Positions 54,975-64,000 of a stretch of 64,000 nt of DNA are shown piece after piece. Positions within the stretch are counted from its first letter, which is position 1. Every line of letters begins with the position of its first letter. Source of the DNA: an uncultured bacterium (GTDB lineage: Bacteria > Bacteroidota > Bacteroidia > Chitinophagales > Chitinophagaceae); assembly GCA_903826405.1 (NCBI GenBank), contig CAIKEH010000008.1:81276-145275 (forward strand), in the 5' to 3' direction. The position numbers and the translations under genes were made by a program. The notes below the pieces were generated by a model. That model was not told the origin of the DNA. It saw only the letters and a list, made by a program, of their open reading frames with translations, and searched no databases.

Positions 54975-55916
54975 TCATACATTCCTGCGAGGCATTCGAT
55001 TGGCCAACAGAACACCACCGGTAACCAAAGCCGCACCTATGTAAGTATAGGTGGATACCTCCTCGTTCAAGATGATGACGGATAGTACAAGAGTGAAAAC
55101 GGGTATGAGATTATTGAACATGGCGGCTCTTGTCGCACCCAGTTTTTTTATACCGTCGTAGTACCAGATGAAGCCAACCACAGTACCGATCAATCCAAGA
55201 TAAACCACCGCGAATATGGCTGAGGCGGGAACACGGGAAGGCAGGGGTTCGGTCATGGCCATCAGTCCAAGCATGATCATCCCGGTCACTGAAGCCCAGA
55301 ATGAGGCCTGAAGTGGCCCCATGGTCTCCAAGGTATTTCTGGCGAACAGAGTATACATCATCCAGCAGAAAGTAGCAAGCAACGTGAGCAGATCTCCGAG
55401 TTCATAACCTGAAAATATTTGCCATAACCGCCCTCTGGATATGACAATGGCCACACCCAGCAAGGAAACCAGCGCTCCTAAAAGTCTTCGGCGGGTGATC
55501 CTGTCCTTGTGCATCCACGCCGAGCCCATCATGACCAGGATCGGGTTCAACGCAATGATAAGGGCAACATGATTCGCTTGCATGGTCTTGAGCACTTTAA
55601 AGCAGAGGTAGTTGTAGGCGAATACTCCGGTGAATCCCAAAAGACTCACCTGAAACCACTGTTTCAGGGACATTTTGAAGAAGGCCGATCCCTTGGGTAA
55701 TACCACGGGTAGGAATCCGATGCAAGCAACAACATACCGAAGAAAGGCACCCCAAAAAGGTTCAAAGGTCTGACTGGCCACTCGCATGCCGATAACTGTA
55801 CCTGACCAGAACAGCGCCACAAGTACCAGCCGCAAGTATATCAAATTTTGATCGCGCTTATCCAAATGTTCAAAGTGAATTATATCTGGTGACCAATTCG
55901 GCGATCCCATCTTCAC
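54975..55916 (-). CDS. EamA/DMT family transporter
   Basis: ORF 313 aa, ~10 TM; start overlaps the upstream gene by 47 nt so the start is uncertain. Confidence 0.88.
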   Translation of the reverse strand: MKMGSPNWSPDIIHFEHLDKRDQNLIYLRLVLVALFWSGTVIGMRVASQTFEPFWGAFLRYVVACIGFLPVVLPKGSAFFKMSLKQWFQVSLLGFTGVFAYNYLCFKVLKTMQANHVALIIALNPILVMMGSAWMHKDRITRRRLLGALVSLLGVAIVISRGRLWQIFSGYELGDLLTLLATFCWMMYTLFARNTLETMGPLQASFWASVTGMIMLGLMAMTEPLPSRVPASAIFAVVYLGLIGTVVGFIWYYDGIKKLGATRAAMFNNLIPVFTLVLSVIILNEEVSTYTYIGAALVTGGVLLANRMPRRNV

Positions 55917-56535
55917 GTTTAAGGTTCACCTTGTTTTTATCTAGCCATGTGGCGAGTTCGGCTTTCTTGTCCTTTAAAATGTCCAGTAGATTGTTCCTGT
56001 CCTTTTTCACCCGCAATGGAGGCTGTTTACCCAGCGCAATGTACAGTTCCTCCTCCAGAATGAATTCCCTTTTATTGGAAACAAGCGCATTCTGACTGGA
56101 CAAAGCCGTGGCTTTTCGATGAGACTTTAGCAAAGAGGCTTTGCCATCGACAAGCACTTCATAGAAAGTGTTCAGGGTATTGTCATCCGCGATAGGATAA
56201 CCCTTCCTGAAAAGCAAGCTATCCTTCATTCCTTCAACTCCAGGAAAAATGGAAAACGAAAGGATCTCACCAGACAATTCAAATACCTTTCCCTCCTCCA
56301 TATAGATCAGGTACTCTGAATAAGCCTCATATTTCAAGAGAATATTTTCGAGGATCCGCCCATCCGACCCAATCACTTTACCTCTGTACCAATCTTCATA
56401 CAGGAAAGGACTGCCATCGATGTCGGAAAACTGCTTCGTGGAATACTCATGGTTTCTCCAACCCGAGTTCAGTGTTTGCCCAAGGAGAATCCCATAAAGC
56501 AAAAATTGCAACGTGAAAAGTAGGCATATCTTCAT
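55870..56535 (-). CDS. Hypothetical secreted protein
   Basis: ORF 221 aa; signal peptide MKICLLFTLQFLLYGILLGQT. Confidence 0.7.
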   Translation of the reverse strand: MKICLLFTLQFLLYGILLGQTLNSGWRNHEYSTKQFSDIDGSPFLYEDWYRGKVIGSDGRILENILLKYEAYSEYLIYMEEGKVFELSGEILSFSIFPGVEGMKDSLLFRKGYPIADDNTLNTFYEVLVDGKASLLKSHRKATALSSQNALVSNKREFILEEELYIALGKQPPLRVKKDRNNLLDILKDKKAELATWLDKNKVNLKREDGIAELVTRYNSL

Positions 56536-57103
56536 GTGATCATATTATCAAGGGTTCAAAAAAATCCATTTTACATATTGTCCGAATTCGACTTCCTTCA
56601 CTTTATGTGATGCCTCCAAAACACGGCATTTTATAGTTTTGCGCAAACCGCTTTGCACATTATTGTTCTTTGGAATTGATTACCATTCGCTTACAGATTT
56701 GGTTTATCTGATGTTAATGCGGCGGATCATGATTGCAGATTGAAAAATAACTCTATATTTGCTCATAATACTCACACCGATATCCTACCCAAATTACCAC
56801 TTCACTTTCGGAAGAAAAATATCCTATCAACCGCTTGACTTAATCTTCCAACTTCCTTCGGAACGACCTCCATTCCCTCTCTACACAATTGGAGTTTTAC
56901 CGCTTTTGAAATGATCATACTGTCATTAATCCGACACGATTCAGTTCAATGAGCTCGTCCATATCCTATTGGCAATTACCTACATTTTACTCCACCCCAT
57001 GATTTGAAAGAACGAAGGATTTCTTCGGGTTCTGCAGTATTTGCTGACCCGCAGGATGTTTCATTCCTAAAATGGTTCTTCAGGTAAGTTAAAATGTAGG
57101 GGT

Positions 57104-60100
57104 ATGAAAAGTAAAACACCGATTCGCCTAAGCTTCATCTGTCTGCTGCTGATTCAATTGTTGTCCATTCACGTCCGTTCCCAGAACGCCATTGTGACGG
57201 AGAACCAGTTGACAGGTAACCCCCGCAGTGAGTGGGATGTGAGTGGTGCGGGTGATCTGTCCATACAGGGATTCGCCACCGATATCAGTGTCAACAAGGG
57301 ATCTACGATCAATTTCAAGATCAGTTCACCGGTAGGTGTCAACTGTTCCATGAAAATTTACAGGCTTGGGTATTATAATGGCAATGGCGCCCGCCTGGTG
57401 ACCACTTTGCCGAACTTCTCCGCATCGGCTTCACAGCCTGGCTGCTTGACCAATTCCACCACGGGAATCATCGATTGTGGCAACTGGTCGGTCACCAGTT
57501 CCTGGGCCGTTCCCTCCACGGCCGTTACTGGCGTATACATCGCCAAACTGACACGCGCGGACAACAATGGATCCAGTCATATCATCTTCATCGTGCGCGA
57601 TGATGCCGCCACGGCGGATATCATGTTCAAGACCTCGGATGCCACTTGGCAGGCCTACAATGGCTACGGTGGCAACAGCCTCTATGTAGGCAATACTTCC
57701 TACACGGGAGGCCATGCGACCAAGGTGAGTTACAACAGGCCTTTCACCACGCGCAACGGCGGTGCCGGCGGTGGTGTTGCACAGGACTGGATCTTCAATG
57801 CAGAGTATCCGATGATCCGCTGGCTGGAACGAAACGGTTACAACATCAGCTATGTCACCGATGTGGACATGTCCCGGGATGCATCGGCCATCACCCCATC
57901 CAAGTACAAAGCCTTGTTCTCGGTCGGTCATGATGAGTATTGGACGGGCGAAGCGCGCGCACGTTATGAAACGGCGCGCAGCAACGGCGTCAATCTGGCC
58001 TTTTTCAGTGGCAATGAGGTCTACTGGAAATGCCGCTGGGAGAACAGCACCGACGGCTCCAATACTTCCTATAGAACACTGGTATGTTATAAGGAAGGAA
58101 CCCTGGGAGAGAATGTCTGCGGCACCAAGTGCGATCCGCTCACCAATGTGTGGACCGGTTTGTGGCGTGACGGCGCTGCCTACCCTTCGGCAGATGGCAA
58201 CCGTCCGGAAAACTCTCTGACCAGTCAGATCAGCTGGGGTGAGAACAGCGTATCCATGACGGTCCCGTCCACCTACAAATCACTTCGATTTTGGCGCAAC
58301 ACTTCGGTGGCGAGTCTGGCCAGCGGTGCCAGCGCCACCATGCCGCTGGGAACAGTAGGTTATGAATGGGATCCGGAGAATACCACCTTCGCCTCCAGCT
58401 ATCCGGGCGGACGGGTCATACTTTCCAACACCAATGTTGCCACCGGTCTGGTTCACAAGACTTCGATGTACAGATATAATAATGGCAACCGTGCCCTGGT
58501 CTTCGGTGCGGGTACGGTGCAGTGGTCTTGGGGTTTGGACAGTGTGCACGACAATGGCAATGCCGCCGCCAGTGCCAGCATGCAGCAGGCAACAGTGAAC
58601 CTGCTGGCCGACATGGGTGCTCAGCCGTCTTCCCTGCAATCAGCTCTGGTAGCTGCCACCGCAAGCACGGATGTCACGGCACCTGCAACGGTGATCAGCA
58701 GTCCCGTCAACAATGCGGCCATCGCCTCTGGATCGTCCATCACCATCAGTGGCACTTGTAGCGACGCAGCGGTCGTCGCTGGCGTGGAAGTATCCGTAGA
58801 TGGGGGTGTCACTTGGCAACTGGCCACCGGAACCACAAGCTGGACCTATACCTGGACACCTACCGCAGGAGGCACCTATACCATAAAGGCCAGGGGCTTT
58901 GATGACTCCGGCAACCTGCCCGCAGTAGGCTCAGAGACCACCATCACGGTAACGACTGGAGCCGTCACGTACAACTGCCCTTGTTCGGTCCTTCCATCAT
59001 CCAACCCTTCTGTCACCAACTCCAACGACGCTACGGGCGGTATCATGCTGGGTATGAAGTTCCGCGCCTTGGTCGGGGGAACGGTGACCGGAATCAAGTT
59101 CTACAAGGCCTCCGGCAATACAGGTACACATGCCGGCTATCTATATTCTTCCACCGGTACGGTGCTGGCATCGGCAACATTCACCAGCGAAACAGCAACT
59201 GGATGGCAGGTGGCCACCTTCAGCACACCGGTGACCATCTCCGCCAATACGACTTATGTGGCGGCCTACTTCAGCTCAGCTGGTAATTACAGTACAACGA
59301 ACAGCTACTTCACCACCGCCACAGTGAACGGTCCGCTGCGCGGACTGGCCAATGGTGAAGATGGATCCAATGGCCTGTATAAATACACCAATACGGCCGC
59401 ATTCCCTACCAGTACTTTCCAAAGCGCCAATTATTGGGTGGACGTTATCTTCAACACAAACGCCACCGTTCAGGATCTGACGCCGCCCACTGTTAGCAGC
59501 ACGTCGCCGTCGTCGGGATCGAGCGGCGTTTCGGCCACCACCACGGTGAGTGTATTCTTCAGTGAGGAGATGACGGCATCAACCGTAAATAGCACTACGC
59601 TTACCCTCACACAAGCCGGAACGGCGATTCCGGCCACGGTGGTTTACAATACAGGCCTGTCCAGCGCCACGCTGACTCCTTCTGCAGCACTATCCGCCAG
59701 CACAACCTATACGATCACCGTGAAGTCCGGTGCTGCAGGTGTCAAAGACCTTGCAGGTAATGCACTGGCCAGTGATTATACGGCATCTTTCACTACGGTA
59801 GCGGCTACGGTACCTTCTTCCCCCATGAACGACGGACCCGGCGGCCCGATATTGGTGATCAGCAGCTCTTCCAATCCGTTCAGTCTGTATGCAGCTGAGA
59901 TCCTGCGCGCTGAAGGCTTCAATGAATATAAGGTGCTCGACATATCGGCGGTGACCCAGACTCTCATCAATAACTATGATGTGGTCATATTGGGGGATAT
60001 CATACTTAATTCCTCACAAGTGACCTTGTTGACCAACTGGACAACTTCTGGTGGCACGCTGATCGCATTGCACCCGGATAAGCAACTCTCGTCTTTGCTA

Positions 60101-63100
60101 GGCATCACCAGTGTGGGTTCTACGCTGAGCGACCAGTACCTGCTGGTGAACACCACCTCGGGACCCGGCGCAGGCATTGTCGCTCAGACCATGCAGTTCC
60201 ATGGACCGGCAGATCTATATACTGCCAATGTGGGCACCACGGTGCTGGCAACCTTATATTCCAGCGCTACGGCAGCAACAACCAACCCTGCCGTTACCAG
60301 CCGCAATGTAGGTAGTTCAGGAGGTCAGGCCATCGCCTTCACTTACGACCTGGCAAAGTCCATCGTCTACACCCGCCAGGGAAACCCATTGTGGGCCGGA
60401 CAGAAACGTGATGGACAGACAGGCCCCATTCGTTCCGATGACATTTTTTATCCCAACTGGCTGGATAAAAACAAGGTCGCCATACCACAGGCAGATGAAC
60501 AGCAACGATTGCTAGTCAACATCATCCTGAGTGGCAATGCCGATAAAAAACCCCTGCCGAGGTTCTGGTTCCTGCCCAAAGGCAAGAAAGCCGCTGTGGT
60601 CATGACCGGCGATGACCATGCGGTAGGCGGCAACTCCACTGCAAAACGCTTCGACCAGTATGTGGCTGCCACCTCTACAAACACGGCACAGGATGTGGCC
60701 GATTGGAATGCAGTGAGAGCCACCTCATACCTGTTTCCGAATGTTGCACTCACCAATGCCGATATCATCAAGTATCAGAACTTGGGATTCGAGTTGGGGC
60801 TGCATCTGAATACCAATTGCGGCAACTACACTTCCTCCTCATGGAGCGGATACTGGACCACCCAGTTAGCAACACTTAAAACTAATTTTCCTGGTCTTAC
60901 TCCACAGGTTACCCACCGAACCCACTGCATCGCCTGGAGCGATTGGGCGACGCAACCCAAATTGGAAACGAAACTGGGCATCCGCATGGATTGCAACTAC
61001 TATTACTGGCCGGATGTCTGGGTGGCTGACAAACCCGGTATGTTCACCGGTTCAGGAATGCCCATGCGGTTCGCAGATCTGGATGGCTCGATGATCGACT
61101 GCTACCAGGTGGCTACGCAGATGACAGATGAATCGGGCCAAACCTATCCATTGCATATCAATGCTCTGCTCGACAGCGCTCTGGGTACGGCTGGATATTA
61201 TGGTGTCTTCTGTGCCAATATGCATACGGACATTTACCCAGAGCCCAGTTCCGACTCTATCGTGGCTGCCGCCTTGGCGCGTCAAGTACCGGTGGTATCG
61301 GCAAAGCAGATGCTCGACTGGCTGGAGGGCCGCAACAGCTCCAGTTTCTCGGCCATGTCCTGGACAGCAGGGAAACTGAGCTTCACCATCAACCAAGACA
61401 GCCGTGCACGGAACATGAAGGCCATGCTCCCAAGCAATATAGCAAGTGGCGACTTTGTCTCCTTGACCTTGAATGGATCTGTGGTGGCCGTAACCACACA
61501 AACCATAAAGGGGGTCTCCTATAAGTTCTTTGATGCCGTTGGCGGGAACTACGTGGCTTCCTATGGTGATCAGACACCTCCCGTGATCAGTAACGTCACT
61601 GCCGTACCGAACACCAACGGAACAGCCATCATCACCTGGACCACGGATGAGAAAAGCGACAGCAAAGTGGACTTCGGAAAGTCAACTACTTCACTGGACT
61701 CCACCAGATCCGACTCGGCAAGGGTCACTTCCCACAGCATGACTTTAACGGGATTGAGTTCGGGAGTAACTTATTACTTTAAGGTCACATCGAAGGATTC
61801 CGCACAGAATGCAGCCATGGCACCTTCCACACAGGGAAGTACGCTATCCTTTATCATGCCTGATGTTGCGCCTCCCGTGATCAGCAACGTCATGTCCACG
61901 CCGAACACCAATGGCACAGCCATCATCACTTGGACCACGGATGAGAAAAGCGACAGCAAAGTGGACTTTGGAAAGTCAACTACTTCACTGGACTCGACGA
62001 GATCCGACACAGCAAGAGTCACCTCACACAGCATCACCTTGTCAGGATTGAGTTCAGGAACAACCTATTATTTTAAGGTCACTTCGAAGGATTCCTCACA
62101 AAATCTAACCACTACAACTTCCTCTAAGGGAAATACCCTTTCGTTCACCATGCCTGATTTTGTGCCTCCTGTGATCAGCAACGTCACGGCTGTACCGAAC
62201 ACGAATGGCACAGCCATAATCACCTGGACCACGGATGAGATAAGCGACAGCAAAGTGGACTTCGGAAAGCTATCGGCTTCACTGGACTCCACTAGGTCAG
62301 ACACGGCAAAGGTCACCAGCCACAGCATCATATTGACGGGGTTGAGTTCCGGAACAACTTATTACTTTAAGGTCACTTCCAAGGATTCCTCACAGAATGC
62401 GGCAACAACACCCTCCACAGTGGGAAGTACACTTTCTTTTATCGTCCCCGATTTCGCTCCTCCCGTGATCAGCAACGTCACGGCTGTAGCCAACACGAAC
62501 GGCACCGCCACCATCACTTGGACCACAGATGAGAAAAGCGACAGCAAAGTGGACTTCGGAAAACTATCAGCTTCGCTTGACTCCACGAGATCCGACACAG
62601 CAAGAGTCACCTCACACAGCATGACACTTACAGGATTGAGTTCAGGAACAACGTATTACTTTAAGGTTACTTCAATGGATTCCTCACAGAATGTAGCCAT
62701 GGCACCTTCCGCACTGGGAAGTACACTTTCCTTCAACATGCCTGATGTTCTGCCTCCCCTGATCAGTAACGTGACAGCAGTGCCGAACACTAATGGAACG
62801 GCCATCATCACCTGGACCACGGATGAGATAAGCGACAGCAAAGTGGATTTCGGAAAACTATCAGCTTCACTGGACTCCTTGAGATCAGACGCAGCAAGGG
62901 TAACCTCTCACAACATGATACTGACGGGATTGAGTTCGGGAACAACCTATTACTTCAAGGTCACTTCTAAGGATTCCGCACAGAATGCAGCCACAGCACC
63001 TTCAGGACCGGGAAGTACACTTTCCTTCACCATGCCGTATGCCATACCACCAGTGGTCAGTAACATTATTGCCACACCTAATAAGAATGGCACGGTGATC

Positions 63101-64000
63101 ATTACTTGGACAACTGATAACTTGAGCGACAGCAGAGTCGACTATGGGCTGGACCCATCAACCCTGTCGTCAAATTTGGTCAATGCAAATTTAGTCACCA
63201 ATCATAGTATGACCATAAACGGGCTGCAAAGCGGATCTACTTATTATTTCACCGTAATATCAAAAGATCCCTCTCAAAATTATTTGACCATACCTGTTAC
63301 ACCGGGCATTCCTTTATCTTTCACCATGCCCGATTTCACAAATCCGACAATCAGCAATATTGTGGTTGTTCCCAACAATGACGGAACAGCCAGCATCAAC
63401 TGGATCACGGACGTCTCTTGCGACAGCAAGGTGGATTATGGAACCGATATATCCAATCTGAGTTCCAATATGATGGATGTAAATGTGAACACCACCCACA
63501 CATTAATACTTACAGGTCTGAATTCAGGAACAACATATTATTTCAGGGTGACGTCAAAAAATGTTGATCTGAATTCCGTCACGTCGCCAGCACTTACCGA
63601 GAATCCTATTTCCTTTACCATGCCGGATTTCACACCTCCCATCATCAGTAACGTCATAGCCACGCCGAATACCAATGGCACAGCCATCATCACTTGGACC
63701 ACAGATGAGAAAAGTGACAGCAGGATCGATTATGGCACCTCTAGCACATCGCTTGGACTGAACACTATCGACGCCAATCTGGTCACCAGCCATAGCATCA
63801 CGCTATCCGGCCTGAGTTCCACCACCCTTTACTACTTCAGGGTCAGTTCCAAGGATTCTTCCTTGAATTCAACTACCTCACCAGTGGCTTCATCGAGTCC
63901 GCTGACCTTCACGATGCCTGATTTCGCACCTCCAGTGATCAGTGCCATTGCAGCTGCTCCCAATAGCAATGGCACGGCCATCATCACCTGGACCACGGAT
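57104..64000 (+). CDS. Giant secreted multidomain protein (truncated by window end): DMF-ase beta-like, Ig-like, DUF4082-like, Big_5-like, ThuA/GATase-like, polysaccharide-deacetylase-like, tandem FN3
   Basis: Manual translation from ATG 57104 (MKSKTPIRLSFICLLLIQLLSIHVRSQNAIVTENQLTGNP...) runs 2299 codons with no stop; absent from the ORF track because it has no stop in the window. Confidence 0.92.
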   Translation, partial: MKSKTPIRLSFICLLLIQLLSIHVRSQNAIVTENQLTGNPRSEWDVSGAGDLSIQGFATDISVNKGSTINFKISSPVGVNCSMKIYRLGYYNGNGARLVTTLPNFSASASQPGCLTNSTTGIIDCGNWSVTSSWAVPSTAVTGVYIAKLTRADNNGSSHIIFIVRDDAATADIMFKTSDATWQAYNGYGGNSLYVGNTSYTGGHATKVSYNRPFTTRNGGAGGGVAQDWIFNAEYPMIRWLERNGYNISYVTDVDMSRDASAITPSKYKALFSVGHDEYWTGEARARYETARSNGVNLAFFSGNEVYWKCRWENSTDGSNTSYRTLVCYKEGTLGENVCGTKCDPLTNVWTGLWRDGAAYPSADGNRPENSLTSQISWGENSVSMTVPSTYKSLRFWRNTSVASLASGASATMPLGTVGYEWDPENTTFASSYPGGRVILSNTNVATGLVHKTSMYRYNNGNRALVFGAGTVQWSWGLDSVHDNGNAAASASMQQATVNLLADMGAQPSSLQSALVAATASTDVTAPATVISSPVNNAAIASGSSITISGTCSDAAVVAGVEVSVDGGVTWQLATGTTSWTYTWTPTAGGTYTIKARGFDDSGNLPAVGSETTITVTTGAVTYNCPCSVLPSSNPSVTNSNDATGGIMLGMKFRALVGGTVTGIKFYKASGNTGTHAGYLYSSTGTVLASATFTSETATGWQVATFSTPVTISANTTYVAAYFSSAGNYSTTNSYFTTATVNGPLRGLANGEDGSNGLYKYTNTAAFPTSTFQSANYWVDVIFNTNATVQDLTPPTVSSTSPSSGSSGVSATTTVSVFFSEEMTASTVNSTTLTLTQAGTAIPATVVYNTGLSSATLTPSAALSASTTYTITVKSGAAGVKDLAGNALASDYTASFTTVAATVPSSPMNDGPGGPILVISSSSNPFSLYAAEILRAEGFNEYKVLDISAVTQTLINNYDVVILGDIILNSSQVTLLTNWTTSGGTLIALHPDKQLSSLLGITSVGSTLSDQYLLVNTTSGPGAGIVAQTMQFHGPADLYTANVGTTVLATLYSSATAATTNPAVTSRNVGSSGGQAIAFTYDLAKSIVYTRQGNPLWAGQKRDGQTGPIRSDDIFYPNWLDKNKVAIPQADEQQRLLVNIILSGNADKKPLPRFWFLPKGKKAAVVMTGDDHAVGGNSTAKRFDQYVAATSTNTAQDVADWNAVRATSYLFPNVALTNADIIKYQNLGFELGLHLNTNCGNYTSSSWSGYWTTQLATLKTNFPGLTPQVTHRTHCIAWSDWATQPKLETKLGIRMDCNYYYWPDVWVADKPGMFTGSGMPMRFADLDGSMIDCYQVATQMTDESGQTYPLHINALLDSALGTAGYYGVFCANMHTDIYPEPSSDSIVAAALARQVPVVSAKQMLDWLEGRNSSSFSAMSWTAGKLSFTINQDSRARNMKAMLPSNIASGDFVSLTLNGSVVAVTTQTIKGVSYKFFDAVGGNYVASYGDQTPPVISNVTAVPNTNGTAIITWTTDEKSDSKVDFGKSTTSLDSTRSDSARVTSHSMTLTGLSSGVTYYFKVTSKDSAQNAAMAPSTQGSTLSFIMPDVAPPVISNVMSTPNTNGTAIITWTTDEKSDSKVDFGKSTTSLDSTRSDTARVTSHSITLSGLSSGTTYYFKVTSKDSSQNLTTTTSSKGNTLSFTMPDFVPPVISNVTAVPNTNGTAIITWTTDEISDSKVDFGKLSASLDSTRSDTAKVTSHSIILTGLSSGTTYYFKVTSKDSSQNAATTPSTVGSTLSFIVPDFAPPVISNVTAVANTNGTATITWTTDEKSDSKVDFGKLSASLDSTRSDTARVTSHSMTLTGLSSGTTYYFKVTSMDSSQNVAMAPSALGSTLSFNMPDVLPPLISNVTAVPNTNGTAIITWTTDEISDSKVDFGKLSASLDSLRSDAARVTSHNMILTGLSSGTTYYFKVTSKDSAQNAATAPSGPGSTLSFTMPYAIPPVVSNIIATPNKNGTVIITWTTDNLSDSRVDYGLDPSTLSSNLVNANLVTNHSMTINGLQSGSTYYFTVISKDPSQNYLTIPVTPGIPLSFTMPDFTNPTISNIVVVPNNDGTASINWITDVSCDSKVDYGTDISNLSSNMMDVNVNTTHTLILTGLNSGTTYYFRVTSKNVDLNSVTSPALTENPISFTMPDFTPPIISNVIATPNTNGTAIITWTTDEKSDSRIDYGTSSTSLGLNTIDANLVTSHSITLSGLSSTTLYYFRVSSKDSSLNSTTSPVASSSPLTFTMPDFAPPVISAIAAAPNSNGTAIITWTTD
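61577..64000 (+). repeat. Tandem 294-bp coding repeats (98 aa FN3-like units), at least nine, last truncated
   Basis: Unit starts (PPVISN-type) at 61577, 61871, 62165, 62459, 62753, 63047, 63341, 63635, 63929: spacing exactly 294 bp each time. Confidence 0.97.

Noticed and set aside
56540-57100. About 560-bp noncoding stretch before the giant gene, considered for ncRNA or mobile element ends
   Set aside because: No convincing terminal repeats, tRNA-like fold or strong hairpin seen by eye.
57169-61577. Many 60-150 aa ORFs on both strands between 57 and 61.6 kb
   Set aside because: All lie inside the long plus-strand frame in other frames or antisense; the GC-rich, stop-poor sequence explains them.
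61774-62841. Series of similar antisense ORFs (MMLCEVTLAVSDLVESSE...) spaced 294 bp on the minus strand
   Set aside because: They are mirror images of the FN3 coding repeats on the plus strand, not independent genes.

Overview
The window looks like a Bacteroidota chromosome segment (inferred from gene content and TTTG-N19-TAnnTTTG promoters). Positions 1-14 kb hold a minus-strand str/S10/spc ribosomal protein cluster: rpsL-rpsG, fusA, then rpsJ to rplO, with rplO cut by the window start. Positions 14-57 kb carry mostly housekeeping genes: ilvE, rdgB, an ECF sigma factor, aroE, a ComA-like protein, yidC, pyrG, proC, hldD, purL, glnN, accC/accB, efp, mdh, transporters, a YebC-family gene, a fused alpha-keto acid dehydrogenase E1, DUF1573 paralogs, an aminotransferase and a DMT transporter. 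From 57104 to the window end one uninterrupted plus-strand frame (2299 codons, no stop) encodes a giant secreted multidomain protein. Its order is an N,N-dimethylformamidase-like region, an Ig-like domain, a DUF4082-like domain, a Big_5-like domain, a ThuA/glutamine-amidotransferase-like domain, a polysaccharide-deacetylase-like domain, and at least nine fibronectin-III-like repeats with an exact 294-bp period. The supplied ORF track misses this gene because it runs off the window. Other points worth a second look are a psi (HolD)-like small protein, a CotH-like secreted protein, structured spacers in the ribosomal operon, and a bacterial ComA homolog overlapping aroE. I found no rRNA, tRNA, CRISPR array, IS element or prophage by eye.
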